A stretch of 64,000 nt of DNA, taken from Cyprinodon diabolis (taxonomy: Eukaryota > Chordata > Actinopteri > Cyprinodontiformes > Cyprinodontidae). The stretch is taken from assembly GCA_030533445.1 (NCBI GenBank), contig CM060066.1, positions 531,749-595,748 on the forward strand. Direction: 5' to 3'. The notes under the pieces were generated by a model. It searched no databases. It saw only the letters and a program-made list of their open reading frames with translations, and was not told the DNA's origin. The position numbers and the translations under genes are program-made. Numbering within the stretch: the first letter of the stretch is position 1; every line of letters starts with the position of its first letter. Below, one piece after another: positions 31,441-64,000 of this stretch.

Positions 31441-31668
31441 CTAGGCACGTCAGACAGCGTCCAATGAGCCGTCTACGTTTATAATGTCTATAGCTGCCTC
31501 CATCATCATCTAGTGATGGTTTGATGAGGCATCTGGAAGCTATAGCAGAATACTGACACCTGCTGGACATTTACAGACACTACAGGCAGCTGATTGGACA
31601 GAATAAACTGAACTGAATTGAATTGATGACCTAGAACTGGCGACCCCCCTCCTCTCTGTCCAGGGTGG

Positions 31669-31687
31669 ACCCCCCCCCCCCCCCCCT
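31669..31687. repeat. C homopolymer run
   Basis: About 18 C residues between LINE-tail-like text (GGACAGAATAAACTGAACTG before it) and AT-rich sequence. Length is likely uncertain in any assembly. Confidence 0.8.
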
Positions 31688-32327
31688 TTCTATAGGGGTA
31701 GACACCCCTCACGACCCCCCTGGAATAAGCGTGTTAGAAAATGGATAGATGGACCTAGAACAATGATTTCATTCTATTATTTCATATCTATGTTTAAATT
31801 GAAAATATATTTGATATTTTTTGATGCAGCCAATAAATAATTTAAACATTTATCATAATGTGAAAATTTAGGGGAAAATTTGACTGAGGATTTTAAATCA
31901 TTTTAAAACAATAAGTGCAGTAAAAACAGTGAATAAACTAACAGTCAATTAGAATTGAACTTTAATTCAGATAAGTTGAGTGAATAACTGAGAGAAAAAG
32001 GATGACAATGAGAAAATTAAAATAAATTCTCAGAAGTCTGACTTTAATCTCCGAGTTCTGTCTGAATTCTGACAGCTAGAGTGCTCCACATCTCTGCCCT
32101 CATGGTCCCCATCTAGATTAAGATCCACAATTCTCAGAAAAAAGTCAGAATTCTGAGATTAATGAGAAAAAGACTCGAGTAGATATCAGATCAGCGACGT
32201 CCTTCCAAAAGTTCTGGGAGACATTTACAAAGAAGAAGAAACAACGTTTCTGGAGTTTAGCCAATTGAATAATGGAAATATTTAGACCCGCAGTAATAAT
32301 CTCTGTATAGGACTGTTTCTTCTCTTG

Positions 32328-34058
32328 ACCCAGATGACTTGGTCAATTATAGACCTATATCCAATCTTCCTTTCTTATCCAAAATTCTTGAGAAAGTAGT
32401 TGCCAAACAAGTTTGCGACCACTTACACCATAATGAACTTTTTGAAGAGTTTCAGTCTGGCTTTAGAGCTCATCATAGCACTGAAACAGCTCTGGTGAAA
32501 GTCACTAATGATATTCTCATGGCCTCAGATAATGGACTTGTATCTGTGCTCGTCCTGTTGGATCTTAGTGCTGCATTTGATACAGTTGACCATAATATTC
32601 TTTTAGAAAGACGTGAATATTTTGTTGGAATTAAAGGAACAGCACTAGACTGGTTTAAATCTTATCGATCTGATCGAATTCAGACAGATAAGACATTTCA
32701 TTATTAGACAGCATGGGATTAATTTCCACTGTTATGCTGATGATACCCAGCTATATCTGTCTATAATCCAGATGAAGCTAACCCATTACATAGATTACAG
32801 GCATGTCTGAAGACATAAAAACCTGGATGACTCTTAACTTTCTGCTTCTGAATGCAGACAAAACAGAAGTTATAGTCTTTGGACCAGAGTCTCTGAAAAA
32901 GAAGCTGATTAGCCAGTCACTTCATTTGGATGGGATTAAACTGATTTCAGATAATAAAGTAAAAAATCTTGGTGTTATTTTTGATCAGGACCTGTCATTT
33001 AAATCCCAGATCAAAGAGGTTTCTAGAATTTCCTTCTTTCATCTGAGGAACATTGCAAAAATTAGAAATCTCCTGTCCAGGGGTGATGCTGAGAAACTAG
33101 TCCATGCATTTGTTACTTCAAGGCTGGACTATTGTAATTCTTTACTATCAGGAAGTCCACAAACTGTAGTTAAAAGCCTTCAGCTGATCCAAAATGCTGC
33201 AGCCAGAGTTCTGATGAAAATTAAAAAGAGAGATCATATCTCTCCTATCCTGGCTTCTCTTCATTGGCTTCCTGTTAAATCAAGAATAGAATTTAAAATC
33301 CTCCTTCTCACATATAAAGCCTTAAATGGCCAAGCTCCATCTGATATCAGAGATCTGATTGTTCCTTATGTTCCTAACAGAGCACTTCGCTCTCAATCTG
33401 CAGGTTTACTAGTGGTTCCTAGAATTTCTAAAAGTAGAATGGGAGGCAGATCTTTTAGTTATCAGGCTCCTCTCCTGTGGAACCAACTACCAGTTTTAGT
33501 CCGTGAGGCAGACACCCTGTCTACTTTTAAGGCTAGGCTTAAAACTTTCCTTTTTGATAAAGCTTCTAGTTAGAGTGGCTCAGGTTATCCTGATCTATCT
33601 CTATAGTTCTGCTGCTATAGGCTTAGACTGCTGGAGGACATAGGGACCCCTTTTTCATCATTCTGCTTCATTCTATCTCTATTCTCCCACTCTGCAGAAT
33701 CTGTTAGTTCAATCTCTGTGGAGCTGGTTGACAGTTGCCTTTTGTATCTATGCTTCTTTTTCTATCTCTGCTTCTGTCTCCTTGAACCCCAGTGGGCCTC
33801 AGCAGATGGCCGCTCACACTGAGCCTGGTTCTGCTGGAGGTTTCTTCCTGTTCAAAGGGTGTTTTTCCTCTCCACTGTCGCTACAAGCATGCTTAGTGTG
33901 AGGGATTGCTGAAGAGTCAATGAGTCGATGCAATCAGCTGGTTTTCCTTAGATAGAAAACTTTGAATCAATCTGACTGGATGATCTGGTGAACTGGAAAG
34001 TGACCTGAGATGACATGATGTGAATTGGAGCTATAGAAATACACTGAATAGAATTGAG
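32328..34058 (+). mobile_element. L2-like LINE, 5' truncated with internal deletions
   Basis: 32339-32707 reads VNYRPISNLPFLSKILEK, FQSGFRAHHSTETALVKV and LLDLSAAFDTVDHNILL. These are the fingers and first catalytic-Asp part of an L2-clade reverse transcriptase. The frame then stops. The YADD box survives in another frame (near 32730-32760, [11 protein letters not shown]), and the GVPQGSVLGP block is missing, so a deletion removed it. 32803-33573 encodes the C-terminal 256 residues (LLLNADKTEVIVFG, HLRNIAKIRNLL, SRLDYCNSLLSG, ILASLHWLPV). The 3' UTR follows, ending GGAGCTATAGAAAT at about 34058; it lacks about 280 bases present in the 5.1- and 54-kb copies. Not functional. It lies between znf207 and pkn1. 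Confidence 0.9.
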
Positions 34059-34461
34059 ACCAAACCTCCTTTTTTAATGAAAATAATTACTATTACTTGT
34101 ATAAATATAACTGATAAACATTGATGCTTCTCAAATAAATGTTGTTATTGCTGCTGGCTACATTCCCATGACTCGTTGCTTCTCGGTGTGGATGGATCGA
34201 CCCTTTACAGACATCGGGGAAGACGGCGCATAAACTGAGATTAAAAATCGATATGTTTAGCTTTCTTTAATCTAAATTAAAGTTCAAAGACGTTAATGTG
34301 TGAGGATGTAGCTTTGTTAGATTAAATATCTGCTCCGTTCTAAAGATTTTACAGAGTTTTAAAAAAAGAGCTCCATGAAATGTAGACGTTAGCATAAATC
34401 AAACACAGCCAGGCGGTTCACTGCAGGTTTCTTTATAAAAGATGGCGTCTCATGTGTTCTT

Positions 34462-34480
34462 CATCATCATCATCATCATC
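34462..34480. repeat. (CAT)n microsatellite
   Basis: Six CAT/ATC units in the pkn1 3' flank. Confidence 0.85.
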
Positions 34481-34539
34481 CTACATTTCACTACCGACTC
34501 CTGAAACCCAATCGTCTCGTATGCGGCGCCGTTTGTTAA

Positions 34540-34800
34540 AAATTAGCATCAATATTTATGGTTATTTAGAGAAAAAATAAGGGCTTATTTTTTTTATTCA
34601 TTTTTTCATTTTGTAATTCATTCATTTATAAAAGTCTGATTTTTTTTTAATAAATAGTTAGCTTGGAGCTAAATATTTAGTTTGCAAAATAACTATTTAT
34701 TTAACAAAGTCAGATTTGTATAAATGAACGAATGACATGAATTAAAAACAATAATCACTTATTTTTCCTCCTAAATAACCATAAATATTGCTGCTAATTT
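34540..34800. repeat. Inverted repeat with about 115-bp arms downstream of pkn1
   Basis: The left arm (TTAGCATCAATATTTATGGT, then TTATTTAGAG, AATTCATTCATTTATA, AAATAGTTA) pairs with the right arm (TAACTATTTATT, TATAAATGAACGAATGACAT, CTAAATAACCATAAATATTG, CTAA). The spacer is about 20 bases. It is either an old foldback MITE or part of a long pkn1 3' UTR. Confidence 0.75.
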
Positions 34801-35345
34801 TCGACAGCTTAACTTTCCAAATGAAAGTCACCAAACCAGCTTAAAGTGGCTGATTTTCTCCAGAGGACCCTGAAGGCATCATACGTCACAGTTTAGTGTT
34901 CATGGTTTCAGTGCTGACTGACTTTAAATTACATCCATCAATCAAAGTCATAAAAAACTGCTGAAAAACGCTTAAATACGTTAAAATAAAAATAAAAGCA
35001 AAGCAGCAGAGTTTAGAGAGAAGCTAGTGGATATCACCCACATCAGTGGTTTTACACCCAACCCCCCATTTAAAAATCACATCAAATTTATAATCCCCTA
35101 ATTTCCAACAGATTTTTTTTTAGCACTGCACACTTTTCCTAAAGGATCAAAAACACACAGAGGTAAAAATGTAAGGCATCGGGTTGCCACTCCTCCCCTC
35201 ACGGCGGCAGATGGCGGGTCGTCTGATCCCGTTTTGTCTCTGCGTTCGTTCACACCATCATTCAACAACATGGCGGCCAGAGAGTGTCCGCCCCCGGGGG
35301 GGAGGAAACTTCGACAATCTGACGTTCTTCGCAGGTCCCGCTTCT

Positions 35346-63366
<28,021 letters not shown>

Positions 63367-63470
63367 CGCGACTCAGATCCGACTCTAGGCTGACAGAGAG
63401 ACACTAATCCGGGTCTATTCCAACCGCGAGCGAGCAGCTAAAGCCCGACCAGGAGCCGAATGTGCTGCTG
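63367..63470 (-). promoter_or_regulatory. pkn1: pkn1 5' UTR / proximal promoter
   Basis: Directly upstream of the pkn1 ATG. It has several CpGs (AACCGCGAGCGAGCAGC) and no TATA box near. The start at 63366 was chosen because the short first exon (MCWHGDEEEEDSSE) joins in phase, through a good GT donor (GAG/GTCAGT), to the family-typical second exon. A more upstream first exon cannot be excluded. Confidence 0.4.
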
Positions 63471-63954
63471 GACGGGCGACACAATAGGAAGAGATAAAGA
63501 GAGTTCAGTGAGAGAGGAGGGGGGGGAACGCCTCCAAAAGAGGATATCCGTCCCAACACCAAGCTGCTCAGGCCTTTCCTGTTTCCTCTGCAGGTTCTGC
63601 TGCTGTCAGTGGAGAGTCAGATACAGACAATACTCCCCGACACCCAGAAAACGCCCGCCGGCCCCCTCCCCGTTAGGAATCATCCCAGTCATTAAGACCT
63701 CAGGCCCGGATGGAAGGAAGTCCTACTCAGATGTTTATGTTCAAACTTCTTCCTCTGCTCTCGCTTCAGCCGATGATATTATCAGAAACAGGCAGGATGA
63801 GATTTCCGAGCACTGGACCAAAACCAGACGGTAACACTGGGATTCGCTAACGTTGCTTCTTGGAGCGCTCATTTCCTCTCAAAACCTCAAGCGCTTCCGC
63901 TTCTCCTATAGAAAGAAGAAGAAACGGAGATAAAGTCTGTAAATGAGCAGCTGT

Positions 63955-64000
<46 letters not shown>
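63955..64000. repeat. 46-base G homopolymer at the window edge
   Basis: From 63955 every base to the end of the window is G. It is about 590 bases upstream of the pkn1 ATG. True length is unknown because the window ends inside it. Confidence 0.95.

Noticed and set aside
32339..33573. Functional reverse transcriptase
   Set aside because: The frame is broken at 32707 and the catalytic middle is partly deleted and out of frame.
63460..63834. 124-codon reading frame on the + strand opposite the pkn1 promoter
   Set aside because: No similarity that I recognise, Arg/Pro/Cys-rich frame in CpG-bearing promoter sequence, no splice or poly(A) support.

Overview
The window is vertebrate nuclear DNA, almost certainly from a teleost fish and probably a percomorph. 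It holds spliced genes with GT-AG introns, whose protein fragments match vertebrate families closely. It also carries the usual fish transposon mix: L2-like LINE tails, a Penelope-like element, tRNA-derived SINEs, TTAA-flanked MITEs and hAT remnants. I cannot fix the species.

Layout. (1) 1-11.5 kb, + strand: the last four coding exons of rhbdl3 (rhomboid-like intramembrane protease), with introns full of repeats. These include an indel-free 20-bp satellite (3.8-4.5 kb), a three-level nested transposon (7.1-9.1 kb) and an 800-bp foldback element. (2) 17.3-25.5 kb, + strand: a complete znf207 (BuGZ) gene of 11 coding exons and 469 aa. (3) 25.6-35.3 kb: intergenic and transposon-rich. It holds two small DNA transposons that each carry the start of a RecQ-like helicase reading frame, a 1.9-kb long-inverted-repeat element and a 5'-truncated L2-like LINE. 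(4) 35.3-63.4 kb, - strand: a complete pkn1 gene of 23 coding exons and 952 aa. All of its exon junctions could be placed and the reading phases close exactly. Its introns 7, 8 and 11, around the C2-domain exons, hold three very large minisatellites (16-bp, 14-bp and 49-bp units, about 8.1 kb together). (5) 63.4-64 kb: the pkn1 upstream region, ending in a 46-base G run at the window edge.

The three genes are not an operon or pathway. Rhbdl3 is a membrane protease, Znf207 a spindle and kinetochore factor that binds Bub3, and Pkn1 a Rho/Rac-regulated AGC kinase. rhbdl3 and znf207 point the same way and are also close neighbours on human 17q11.2. pkn1 is tail-to-tail with znf207 here, whereas human PKN1 lies on chromosome 19.

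The most unusual signals are: the RecQ-fragment transposon pair, both with 9-bp target duplications and 5'-TARCCTG ends; the pkn1 C2 exon 8 island between two satellites, one of which leaves about 2.4 kb upstream of the splice acceptor free of AG and of stop codons; and the one-site, two-state 20-bp array in rhbdl3. All exon coordinates were read by eye from splice signals and protein similarity remembered from the families. No search was run.
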